DNA of 31,130 nucleotides from Folioceros fuciformis (lineage: Eukaryota > Anthocerotophyta > Anthocerotopsida > Anthocerotales), in assembly GCA_049999805.1 (NCBI GenBank), contig JBNGIO010005477.1:1-31130 (forward strand), written 5' to 3'. This document shows positions 21,677-31,130 of this stretch, in pieces. Positions within the stretch are counted from its first letter, which is position 1. Every line of letters starts with the position of its first letter. Under the pieces are notes generated by a model. It did no database searches and was not told the DNA's origin. It was given only the letters and a program-made list of their open reading frames with translations. Position numbers and translations under genes: made by a program.

Positions 21677-24600
21677 ATGGAGGAAACGGGGGAGTCTGGG
21701 GAGACGAGGGAGACTTGTGCTCCACAGGGAGATTTGCTGTGCTTTGCAACCTGGCAGAGCGCTGTGGACGAGGGCTTCTGGCAGCGGCTGGCCAATTTCA
21801 AGCTGGACACGCAACGGCTGGGGGAGCATCCTGTCCCAATCACGGGCTTCTTCGCTCCATGTGGCCACGCGAAGCTGCCGTCACGAATGCAGCTCTTGTC
21901 CGAGTCTATGCCAGCGGAGTCTGGGGACGTGAAGGAGGTGTCTTGGAATCGGAACAGATGCCCCGCACCGGGAACACTTTACACCGCTAATTCGCTCGAG
22001 AACTTCAAATCGTTGGACGGAAAAGCACTTCTGGAAGGTGCAGCTCGGCAGGTGTAATTCAACTTCATTGCCTTGATGAGTCTGTTACAAGTTATGTTGT
22101 GCGGCTGATTGGAATGTGACGATGAGTGCGTGAGTTTATTGCAGATATGGGACGACATCCGATCCGGGCGAGCAGAAGAGTCCAGTAACCTGCTGAACCG
22201 TTTCGTGGTGATTTCCTATGCGGATTTGAAGAAGTGGAGATTCTACTACTGGTTTGCTTTCCCGGCGATTGTCCTTCCTACCCCAGCCTCTGTTTCCTCT
22301 GTGAAGCCGGCCTCTGAGTTTTGGAGCTCAGATCAGGTAGACCGTCTGCCATATTGATTGCTATTGGTAACCAGTACCTGGCTCGATGTGGCTGATAGTT
22401 TGTTGACTTCATGCACTCGGTGTTTTTCGCAACAGGCTGGCGGTTTCCTGTCAGCTTGTAAATGTTGGAGGGAATCGAAATCAGAGGCATGTAAGTGAGT
22501 CAGGCTGAAAGTGATCAAGGTGTGGTAGGGATCTTGAGGGACTTGTAACTGCTTGCGACGCGTCATGTCTTGGTGCGTAGCTAGTTAGTTTTGTTCTGAA
22601 CTTGGAGACATCGCCTACAGGCTCGCCTTTTTTCCTTCTGTACAAGGGCCATGATGACTCTGTAACGGCAAGGCCATTGGGTGAGTGGCGTACCTTGAAG
22701 CAGGACGGAGGCGAGGTTTGTTCGATTCCCTGCCTGGCTCCTCAAATGCCGCATTGTTCTTGCAGTCCCCTCCATTAAGCTGTCCACGTCGCATGTACAG
22801 CAGTATCAAGTACAAGGAGTAGTTGCTGGCACACGCAATTATTTCCATAGCTGTTCAGCTAGGTGCAGTGTGAACTGAACCCTGACACTGAGAACGGTGG
22901 CTGTGTGACAGATTGTTTGTGCATTCTATGATCCCTGCCACTCTAATGAACATCCAGGATGGCCTCTTCGAAATTTCCTTGCTCTGGCTGTTCAACTGTG
23001 GCAAGTGACGGACCTGCAAGTGCTGTGCTACCGGGAAACACGAGGGCAACCTGATTTTCAGCATAGTTTGGTTCTTGATGTTATTCTTCCGAAAATTCCA
23101 GGTAAGTTGTTGAGGATACTCGTCTGTAGCAATGTAAGGGCTCACTTGCAAGGTGAGAAGTGCCGCACAATAGCTCGAAGGTTGTGCACAATGGGAAAAT
23201 TCAAATTTGGAAACCTTTTGTTTGAAAGATAAGAAATCGTCGAAGGTTGTGCAGAATGGGAGGTTTCAAATTTGAAAACCATTGGTTGGGAGATGAACAC
23301 TCGAACAAAGAAGTATGGGCCCCAAATTGCTGACCTGGGCGATGTACTCGACCCCGTCAAGTGAGTTTCGTGGCTACATGTCAACTGATGTTTTAGGCAG
23401 TATCCTCAGTCTGAAGGTATCTTACTGCTCTCAGGCTAGCTGCATCAGCTGCTGATCTCAACTTGAAGCTGATGAGGTGGCGCCTGTTGCCATCTTTGAA
23501 CTTGGAGCGATTATCGTCCGTAAAATGCTTGATTCTTGGAGCTGGTACATTGGGTTGTCAGGTTGCACGTAATCTGATGGTAATGTTGGTTTTGTTGACC
23601 TTGAGGAGGGTGAAACGTTTTCATGTACTTCTGGCTTTATGAAGTTATGTAATGTGCTTCTCCCTAACTCTGTATAGATGCCTTGTTTCACAGGCTTGGG
23701 GTGTAAAGCATATCACACTTGTAGACAGCGGGCGTGTAGCAATGTCCAACCCTGTCCGACAATGTTTATATACTCTTGAGGATTCCCTTAATGGTGGTAA
23801 ACCGAAGGCAGAAGCAGCAGCTGTGAATCTGAAGCGTATCTTCCCTGGTGTGGTAGTTGGACTGATCCTGAGCTTTTGCTGGATGCTATACAGATTTGGT
23901 TAGCTTTTCATTGGTCCTTTGAGTTGCAACCGTAGACTACTGAGAACCTACAGTTTGTCAGACTGACATGCATCCTGTAGGAAGCAAGAGGGATTCAAAT
24001 GACAATCCCAATGCCTGGCCACAGTGTATCGCAGCAACAGGAAGCTCATGTGAAAGAGCAGTGTAGGCAGCTAAAACAGCTGGTGGATGAACATGACATC
24101 GTCTTTCTGCTAACTGACACGAGAGAGAGTCGATGGTTGCCAACACTCTTGTGTGCTGAGGGAAACAAGGTGATTGGCTTGAGTGGATGTTCGTCTATTC
24201 TGTGTTTCTCGTACAGTATTTGTTATGCTGAGTGGCATCAGAATCTAATGTTTTAAAGGCTTTGATGCAGATTGCAATAAATGCCGCACTGGGTTTCGAT
24301 ACTTTCTTGGTCATGAGACACGGAACAGGACCTGCGTCTGGTCAGCAGGACGAATGTCCACCTAGATCACGTTTGGGATGCTATTTTTGCAACGACGTAG
24401 TCGCTCCACAGGATGTGGGTGTTCTTGTTTCTGTGTTAGGGGTCATCTCGTCCTTGACTTGGTTTTCGTTGTTAATAGAATTGTGAGTGGACACTAAAGT
24501 GAAGGCTGTGAGTTCTTGGTGTGACGCAGTCCATGGCGCAGCGAACTCTTGATCAACAGTGCACTGTGACCAGACCAGGTTTGGCTCCAATGGCAGGTGC

Positions 24601-25159
24601 TCTTGCGGTGGAGCTGGCTGTGAACATCTTGCATCATCCTGATGGGTCTGCCTCTCTTCCCCTGCTCTTGCTCCCTGTGGTGGAAAAGTGCTATGTTCTA
24701 GGTGTCAACATCTTCTAAGGATCTCACCCAAAGCTGGGTTGTCGTCTTGTTGCAGCAACAGTGCACCCGCGGATCCTGCCCCTCCGATCACTGCTAGCAC
24801 CGACGAGCCACTGGGCATTCTACCTCATCAGGTGAGAGGGTTTGTGGCCCATTTTTCACAACTCGTGGTGACAGGCCACGCCTTCGACAAGTGTACTGCC
24901 TGCTCTAGCGTGGTGAGTAACGACGTACATCCTGTGCCTACGCTGTCCTGGTTTTACGTGGTGGAACTGTTTAGAAACGGAAGTGGTAATGTGTAGCTAA
25001 TTAGCTCCAAATGCACAGGTGGTGGAGGAATTCCGTAAACGAGACACGGATTTCATTCTGGATGTTTTGAATTACCCTACTTATTTGGAAGACTTAACGG
25101 GTATCACAGAGTTAGTTGCAGCTACTTCTAATCTAAGTGTAGACTGGGATGAGGAATAG
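21677..25159 (+). CDS. ATG7: ATG7, E1-like enzyme of autophagy
   Basis: Fourteen exons: 21677-22051, 22145-22336, 22436-22490, 22621-22680, 22766-22809, 22912-23101, 23255-23360, 23435-23579, 23694-23852, 23981-24169, 24271-24414, 24530-24645, 24756-24912 and 25019-25159. They give 690 aa, near the plant norm of about 700, with every phase consistent. ATG7 activates ATG8 and ATG12 with ATP and passes them to ATG3 and ATG10. The N-terminal domain shows [17 protein letters not shown] and [12 protein letters not shown], then [15 protein letters not shown] and [17 protein letters not shown]. The adenylation domain has the nucleotide loop [14 protein letters not shown] (G376) and [13 protein letters not shown]. 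It continues with [24 protein letters not shown] and [13 protein letters not shown]. The catalytic cysteine is C564 in [21 protein letters not shown] zinc-ligand sequence and the C-terminal WDEE follow. Intron 6 contains a decayed copy of the exon 7 acceptor region. Confidence 0.97.
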
Positions 25160-25531
25160 AGTACTTGGTCAGGATGCGCAAGGGTGGTTGCAGCTCGGGC
25201 GAGCAATTGGAAATTGGATTCATTTGTTTCGCTATGACCTGGCTGTTACATCCAACAGAGGAGTGTGTCGTAGAGGACAATCTGGAAGAACATTGCCTAG
25301 TTGCTTCTGGATACACACGTACACTCGATTCAGGGGTTTTTCAAGACTCACAGCTTCGATCAGTTCCGAGGAGGACGGTTCTCATGTTCGTTCAGATATA
25401 TTACAGACACTGTCTAGTTTAGGGTCGTTTCAGGGCAGAGAGGTGGCTCGCAGGTCAGTGAGATGCAGCAGCCTTGCAGTACCGTGTCTTATTTTACAGG
25501 ACTTGGGGATGGAGTTGCGCAGGGCGATCGA
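25160..25531. other. convergent 3' regions
   Basis: 372 bp between the ATG7 stop and the stop of the minus-strand U-box gene. Short open frames run through it without motifs. It probably holds both 3' UTRs. Confidence 0.5.
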
Positions 25532-28380
25532 TCACTGCCTCGACGTGGTGAGGTGAACCATGAGCGTGAGAAATTCCGCAAAATCCAGCGCCCAGTCTCC
25601 ACTTGAGTCCCCCCGGAGCATCAAATCCCTCAGCTCTGCCTGCGAGCACTCCAACCCTCTCAGCATCAACCCCGTGCCCAGCTCCTGGAGCGAGATGCGG
25701 CCGTCCCCGTCCCGATCATAGGCCCTGAACTCCGCCCTCCAGGCCTGCAGCTGCGCGGGGCTGATCTGCGGAGCGTCCTCAGCCCCGGGCCCCAGGCGGC
25801 CCATGAGATTCAGAAACTCCCCGAACTCCAGCTTCCCGTTCCCGTCCAAATCCCCCGCGGCAATGTAGGCCCGCACCTCCTCCTCCCCCACGTCCTGCCC
25901 CAGCAGCCGCAGCAGCGCCCCGAGCTGGTCCATCGTCAGGCTACCGTCCCCGTCCTGGTCCAGCAGGTTGAACTTCTCGCGGTACACCGCCACCAGCTCC
26001 GGCCTGACCTCGGGGATCGCGAGGGGTCCATCGGGAACCGGAGATGCCGGTGAGGAGTCGGGCGTGGCCACGGAAGCGGAGGCAGCGGCCATGACGATGA
26101 GGAACTCCGGCAAGCTTAGGCTGCCGTTGCCGTCCAGGTCGCCCTCGCCAATCATGGCGGCCACCTCGGCCTCGCTGGCCGTCTGGCCGAAACGGCGTAG
26201 CGCGGCGCCGAGCTCGCGCGCGCTGATGCTCCCGTCGCCGTCTGCATCGAAGATGCCGAAGAGAGTGGTGAAGTGCAGAAGCTGCTCCGGGGACAGCCGC
26301 GGCTGGAACTGGGAGACGGAGCTACGGCGACCGGCGCCGCCGGTCATGAAGTCGAGGAACTCGGCGAAGTCGAGGGTGCCGTTGCCGTCCGCGTCCGCCT
26401 GGGCCATCACCACCTGCAGCTCCGTCTGGCTGAGGTTGTGGCCCAGCAGGCGCATGGCGGTGGCCAGCTCCTGCGTCGTGATGTGGCCGTCGCCGTCCCT
26501 ATCGAAGACCATGAACGCCTCCTTCAGCCGGGATACGTGCTCCAGGGTGAGCGGCTGCGAGGACGAGGGCGACTCCGCCGTGGCGCAGATCAGCTCGTGA
26601 TGGGTGTACATGAGATCCAGGAACTCCGCCATGTCGATCACACCGTCCCCGTCCACGTCCACGCTGCGCATCATGGCCTGGAGCTGATCGGGGGTGGGCA
26701 TTTCACCCAGCAGCCGCAGCGCCACGCCCAGCTCGTCGATGGTGACGCCGCCGTCCCCGTCCCGGTCGAAGGCGGTGAAGGCGTCTTTGAAATGCGCGAT
26801 CTTCTCGGGAGTGAGGTTGGGGAACCGTCGCTGCAGCTCCTGCTTCACGGCTATGCATTCCTCGTCCTGCTCCGCCCAGGCGAGCACCTGGTTGATCATG
26901 AGAAGGGCCTCGCCGCACAGGCGCTGCCCGGCCAGCCGCAGTGCTTCGGCGCGGTATTCCTTCCGCCGCCGCCGGAACTTCTCCTCCTGCTCTGGGAATT
27001 TGTCGAAAAGTCTGCTGCGCACGTCGATGTCGTCGAACTCGATCTTGAGGGGGCGGTCCTCCCGCCGGTCGAAGGGGCTGCGTGTCATGCTGCTGGCGTG
27101 GTCGATGAAGGTCCATCTGTCGTACGTCCGCCCATCACTGCCCTTCACCGGATCGCACATCACTTCCCAGGTGATGGGGTCGTGGTACCACTTGAGCGTG
27201 TCCGTCGCAGGACTCTTTTTGGACTTGCTGGGTGGCTGATGGATGTCCGGCACGGGTGCTGGTGTTGCAATGGCACGCCCATCTGCAGCCCTGCTGTTCC
27301 TGCTCTTCGACGGCGCTTCCAGTTCCTGCACAATCTACAGTCCAGCGTAGCCCAAGACCAAGGTCATCAGTACTCCCCCACCCCTAGCCTAGGTGCGGAC
27401 ATGCGTATGCTGGTTGCAATCTTGGCTCGTGTATGACAAACACTGGCTGCAACGGGATGGTCACCACAGGGCCCGGACACTTACGTGCGAGAAAAACTGC
27501 CGCACTTCATCGCTCTGTGGCTCTGTCGCCTTGAGGAAGAAGAGAGCCTCGTCCATTTTGCGGGGAAACGGCTCCATCTCAGCCCGAACGGGCTGCCACA
27601 GCCCGTGCAGCTCCCGTTGGAGCACATCCTTCAGAGACGGCGCGCTCTCGGTTGTCAGAGCCTTGACAAGGCCTTCAACCCTGGACAAGGCGGCCTCGAA
27701 CTCCTCCTCGTTTCCACGACTCTTTAAGTCCACCTGCAACCGAGCCCCAGAGCAACCCAGGTCACTCCACCTGCCAGTGCACCCAAGCCCCCAACCAAAC
27801 CCAAGCACAAACAGGGTCACCCCTTCCTTTCCTGCTTGCAACCAAATGACAGTCATCCAAGTCTTGTGGACGCGTCCCACGCACATTCAAGACAGTGAAC
27901 AAGATGGTTATCTGGAAAAGTGTGACGATGCGCTCACGGAGCAGCCGCAGCTCCGAGTGCACCTTCTTGGCATCCCACACCGAGTCAAAGAAGCCCTTGC
28001 CTAGGATCTTATACGCCTGCCTAGCTGCGTCCCGCAAATCCACCACCAACCCCTCTGCAACCAAGCACCCGATATGACAGACAAGGCCCCTCAGCTTAGC
28101 CTCTTGCCTCCAGGCTCAAGGTGGACATCAATGGGTGCAAGCCCTCAGTGTTGCACATACCATTAGCCAATGTTGCGGCGTTGTTGCGTGCCGACGTGTC
28201 GCCACTCAGCAACTTGATGTTCTCCTCCAGATTCCTCATCAAAGCATCGAGCTCCACGGCGACATCCTCCGTACTGCCGTCGCCATCCTGCTTCTGATCC
28301 CACAACCCCTTGCCCAAGAGCACGATCCTCAGCAGCGTCTCCGCACCAGAGATGGCCGCCTTCACAACAGACTCCCCCAT
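25532..28380 (-). CDS. U-box protein with ten EF-hands and N-terminal helical domain
   Basis: Four exons, 28380-28161, 28054-27885, 27733-27485 and 27325-25532, give 810 aa with consistent phases. Residues 1-213 are mostly helical, with KAAISGAETLLRIVLLGKGL, QAYKILGKGFFDSVWDAKK and RLLRERIVTLFQITILF. The region recalls helical signalling domains (SesA/Helo-like or MLKL-like bundles), but I cannot assign it. Residues about 256-324 form a U-box: DPITWEVMCDPVKGSDGRTY, SPFDRR, PLKIEFDD. U-boxes recruit E2 enzymes, so the protein is a probable E3 ubiquitin ligase. Residues 383-802 hold five calmodulin-like EF-hand pairs (ten loops). Eight loops are canonical, such as DRDGDGGVTIDE and DADGNGTLDFAE. 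Loop 7 ends in Gln (DQDGDGSLTMDQ), and loop 10 has Ser at position 3 and Trp at position 6 (DSSGDWALDFAE). The whole U-box/EF-hand part is one GC-rich exon. Start ATG 28380 is the first in frame; a longer N-terminus is possible. Confidence 0.88.
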
Positions 28381-29146
28381 TCCTGCACCAGCACCCGGGA
28401 CTGGCAGCCCAGCCACAGGCGTAGCTTGTTACGACGGAATTCGATTCCAGAAAGAGTGAAACCAAAGGAATCCGCTAGCCGTGAGCGTCTTGGGTTTGAT
28501 CCGTTCGAGACGAGGATTCGCAAATTGCGCTGCAACTGTCAGGAAGGTGTGACAAGCGTGTGGACTTGGTCATCAGCTTCCGAAGACCGCCATCCCGAGT
28601 TCATCAATTCCAGATCACTCTAACCAAAACCCACCACCATGGTCCCGGGTACGACACAGGAAGGCGCAATATGCCACACGATGACCAACAGTTTACCCCT
28701 AACCCGATCACTTTAAGCGATTAACTGTGCGTCTCGTCTGACGATCTGACTCTGTTCAAATAGCTGGGATGGTAAAGCATGAGGTACCTTCCTTGTACGT
28801 GGCGCTTTCGAGTAGGGAGCAGGCTCAAGGCTCCAAGCTCGCCTCCAGAGTCCACAGCGCCTGCTGGTGCGAATCTTCCAGTTGGACGGCATGGCCCCTC
28901 ATTGCTGCAACAAACAGCTGCTGTTGACCCGTCAGTCACAAATCGAGCCCAATATTTCGGTTCTTTCAGGAAACATTTTTTGTTGCCCTATCTTCCGGGC
29001 GTGGACTGTTAGGAGAAGGGCTGGTCCTGCTGGCCGTGACCTTACATCTCAATGGAGCTTTCTCATGACTCTGACCTTAGCAGCCGTGGAGGGTCAACAA
29101 CGGCTGAGACTGTCAGCAAACTCTGTGATCAGAAGCTGCTAAGTGA
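28381..29146. other. upstream region of the U-box gene
   Basis: Probable promoter and 5' UTR of the minus-strand U-box gene next to 28381, then sequence without a recognisable gene. Open frames on either strand are short and motif-free. Confidence 0.4.
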
Positions 29147-29985
29147 TGAGGCTTACCAGGGTTTGGGAGTTCTGGACATGTATGCTTCTCCTGCCCGGTT
29201 GCTAGACGCGATGGATGTGTTCACCATGGTGCCCAACCCAGGTGCTATCACGTAGTCTGCCCATTCTTTCTTTGGGGCCCATGATGAGCACGGGCCAGCT
29301 AGATGGGGCATAGAACTTCATCATCAGTCGGGCAGCTCGATCTGAGCTTCCCCCGGTGTTGGCCACTGACGGTGAGCCAGGTTTGCTTCTTTCCAATGGA
29401 CATGAATTTATGCAAAAGGTAGCAGCCTTCAGGATGCTCAGGGTGTGCTTGATGATAACAGGACATTGTCAGCAGGGCATGGCTTAGAAATCCCTTGATC
29501 AGCAACGTTCAATGTAAGAAGAAGGCACCCGATGTGGCACCCGATGGTCGGGAAGTTGTATCCGTGCAACAGGCATATGCCAGCGTGGGTAATTCGGTCT
29601 TGGAGACGGTAAAGCAGCTGCATGCACAGATTGGATCCAGAGCAAGGTCTTCAGGTTGATGCAGTTGTGGGTTGCAGCCTGGTGAACCATGTATGCATAT
29701 GAAAACGTGGCATCCTTGCGGGTGCCCAGAGCGTGTTCCCAGACGAACGTGGTTCAGGGACCAGGAATTCCGTGATACCGTGATTCTCCCGTCGGGCCTT
29801 GGTACAAGAATCCCTTACATCTTCAGGTTGTTACGCAAGAGGAAGGCGTGATTGCACCTGATCCTGAGACCTTCAATTCTCACCTGCAGGAATGTGCAAG
29901 CGTGGGTAGCCCGAGTTTCGAGGATGGGAAGTGGCTTCATGGACAAAAAATGGGAGAGCAAGGACTTCAGCTTGATCTGGTATGA
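29147..29985 (+). pseudogene. decayed pentatricopeptide-repeat (PPR) gene
   Basis: Three separated pieces read as PLS-type PPR sequence, broken by stops and frame changes. At about 29153-29255, VLDMYASPARLLDAMDVF leads into MVPNPGAIT and a TAG. At about 29561-29760, AYASVGNSVLETVKQLHAQI runs to a stop, and an overlapping frame gives EQGLQVDAVVGCSLVNHVCI, a stop, then KRGILAGAQSVFPDE. At 29821-29985, EEGVIAPDPETFNSHLQECA is followed by SVGSPSFEDGKWLHGQKMGE and GLQLDLV before TGA. The repeating order (VDMYxKCG-like, VF, PDxxTFxxxLQxCASVG, GKxLHxQ, GLQLD) is typical of plant organellar RNA-editing and processing factors. No start codon or intact repeat array remains. Spliced remnants of a live gene are conceivable but less likely. 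Confidence 0.72.
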
Positions 29986-31130
29986 GCAGCTAGGTAAAAT
30001 TGTGGTGTGGTAGATTTGGGCTCAATTTGGTTGCTGCTGCAGAATTGATGGGACAGAAGTCCAGCGGCCTCTCACGTGGTTTTTTTTTATCGAATCACTT
30101 CTTCGTTTTGAGCAGACAGCTTCACCCCTTCTGCCTAAGGTACGCTGCTACTGAGAACGAGTTGATGTGGTTGTCCCTCATCTGGTCGCACTCAGTCAGC
30201 TGCTTTCCAAACCTCTTTGCAAAATATGGCCCCTTAACAGCATGATTGATCCGAGGTGCATCGCTCCCGTATGCAAGAGCGGATGAAGTGAATGAATTGG
30301 GCAAAGCTGGGGACAATTCCTCCATGAGTCGGGTAAGCCTCCCTTGGGAAATCTGATCTGGTGTATCTTTGTCCTCAAGCTCGTAGATCTCTGTGACGTT
30401 AAGTTAGAGAGGACGATGTGGCAACGCAGAAGAATGAAGGAGGGAAGGAAGGATGCGATCTTCGTATCATGTACATATCCATATTGGTAGTGATTAGGCC
30501 TCAAGTGGGCTAGCCCCTAATGTTCCTATCATGGTGATGGATCTTTCCATCTTGAATGTAATTTAAAATGAATTGGATGTGGTGGCGGAGAAATCCTGGG
30601 TGGGGCTTGCGTGCGAGGAAGGGAGGGTGAAGCATACGGGGTTGCGCGGAATGCAAGATATGGCCATTTTATTGTACTGTACGACGAGGGGGCCACGTGG
30701 AGGGAGACGAGGAGGAGCGTATTTTCCAGCGTGGCGTCCCCACGAATGGGATTCGCCAATTGGCATCGCCGAATGGTGCCCCTGAGAAGGCCACGTCGGA
30801 AAATGCCACGGCGCTTCTGCCGCCGCCGCTACTCGCCTGGCCGCCACTCGCATCGCAGCGGATAACCCTAACCTGGATGGAGGGGGACAGGGAGAGAGGC
30901 AGGCAGGGATCGAGGGTGGCCAATGGGAACAGCCAAGCCCCGGTTTTAGGGTCGCTCCACTTGGCACAGGACTGCTTCGAGGATGGCCGCCCACCGCACG
31001 CCGCGTGGCAGACACGTCAGGAATCTGCTCTCGCTGCGGCCTACGGGTCTTGGTCGCGCCCGCGGAAGCACCCCGGGACCGGTCCTCACGCGACACTCCG
31101 ACACGTGGACCGGAATCTACCACTGTAATT
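29986..31130. other. right-end non-coding region
   Basis: No gene found. 30000-30560 is AT-balanced with short frames only. From about 30560 GC rises and promoter-like motifs appear: a CACGTG G-box at 30694-30699, CCAAT near 30757 and a telo-box-like AACCCTAA at 30864-30871. This may be the promoter of a gene starting beyond the window. Long overlapping frames on both strands in this GC-rich part show no family motif. Confidence 0.4.
30694..30699. promoter_or_regulatory. G-box CACGTG
   Basis: Palindromic G-box, the core site of plant bHLH and bZIP factors. It lies 170 bp before an AACCCTAA motif at 30864-30871. The pairing suggests a promoter for a gene to the right, but single motifs of this size also occur by chance. 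Confidence 0.35.

Noticed and set aside
22690-22745. tRNA-like B-box (GTTCGATTCC) in ATG7 intron 4
   Set aside because: No matching T-stem, A-box or acceptor stem can be drawn around it.
26273-27436. 387-aa open frame on the + strand
   Set aside because: It lies antisense to the U-box/EF-hand exon. High GC and regular EF-hand codons keep the opposite strand open. It has no family motif of its own.

Overview
The window looks like nuclear DNA from a green plant or a streptophyte relative (land plant or charophyte alga). The coding genes are split by short GT-AG introns, mostly about 70-200 bp. Several families are plant-type: RUS/DUF647, plant-form ATG7, a DUF829 hydrolase, GGCT/ChaC and a decayed PLS-type PPR gene. 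Plant telomere-like TTTAGGG boxes occur in gene-poor sequence. I cannot name the species. Two 100-N assembly gaps are present (6085-6184 and 16672-16771). All exon models were built by reading splice sites and reading-frame phase by eye against remembered family motifs.

Layout. 1-126 is the apparent tail of an unrecognised + strand gene. 1115-2988 (+) is a four-exon DUF829/TMEM53-like hydrolase. 3280-5736 (-) is a ten-exon RUS/DUF647 protein, convergent with it. 5740-8540 is repeat-rich, with a 63-bp minisatellite interrupted by a gap, nested tandem duplications and no recognisable gene. 8543-9470 (-) is 20S proteasome alpha-1 (PSMA1/PAF). Across a 279-bp divergent promoter with a double telo-box lies a + strand pair: a 69-aa ASDURF/prefoldin-like protein (9750-10219) and, only 44 nt later, the WD40 ribosome-biogenesis protein MAK11/PAK1IP1 (10264-11724). 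11725-16920 is a gene-poor block with microsatellites and GC-rich stretches.

16921-18471 (+) is a seven-exon gamma-glutamylcyclotransferase whose first intron reads as GC-AG. 19328-21331 (-) is an eleven-exon TatD nuclease (TATDN1-like). Head-to-head with it is the fourteen-exon ATG7 gene (21677-25159, +), the E1-like enzyme of autophagy. 25532-28380 (-) encodes an 810-aa protein with an N-terminal helical region, a U-box and ten EF-hands in five calmodulin-like pairs. 29147-29985 holds remnants of a pentatricopeptide-repeat gene. The right end is non-coding as far as I can tell.

Functional themes. Several genes concern protein quality control: a proteasome subunit, a prefoldin/PAQosome-like subunit, ATG7 and a U-box E3-like protein. 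The tight ASDURF-like/MAK11 pair and the ten-EF-hand U-box protein are the two observations I would follow first.
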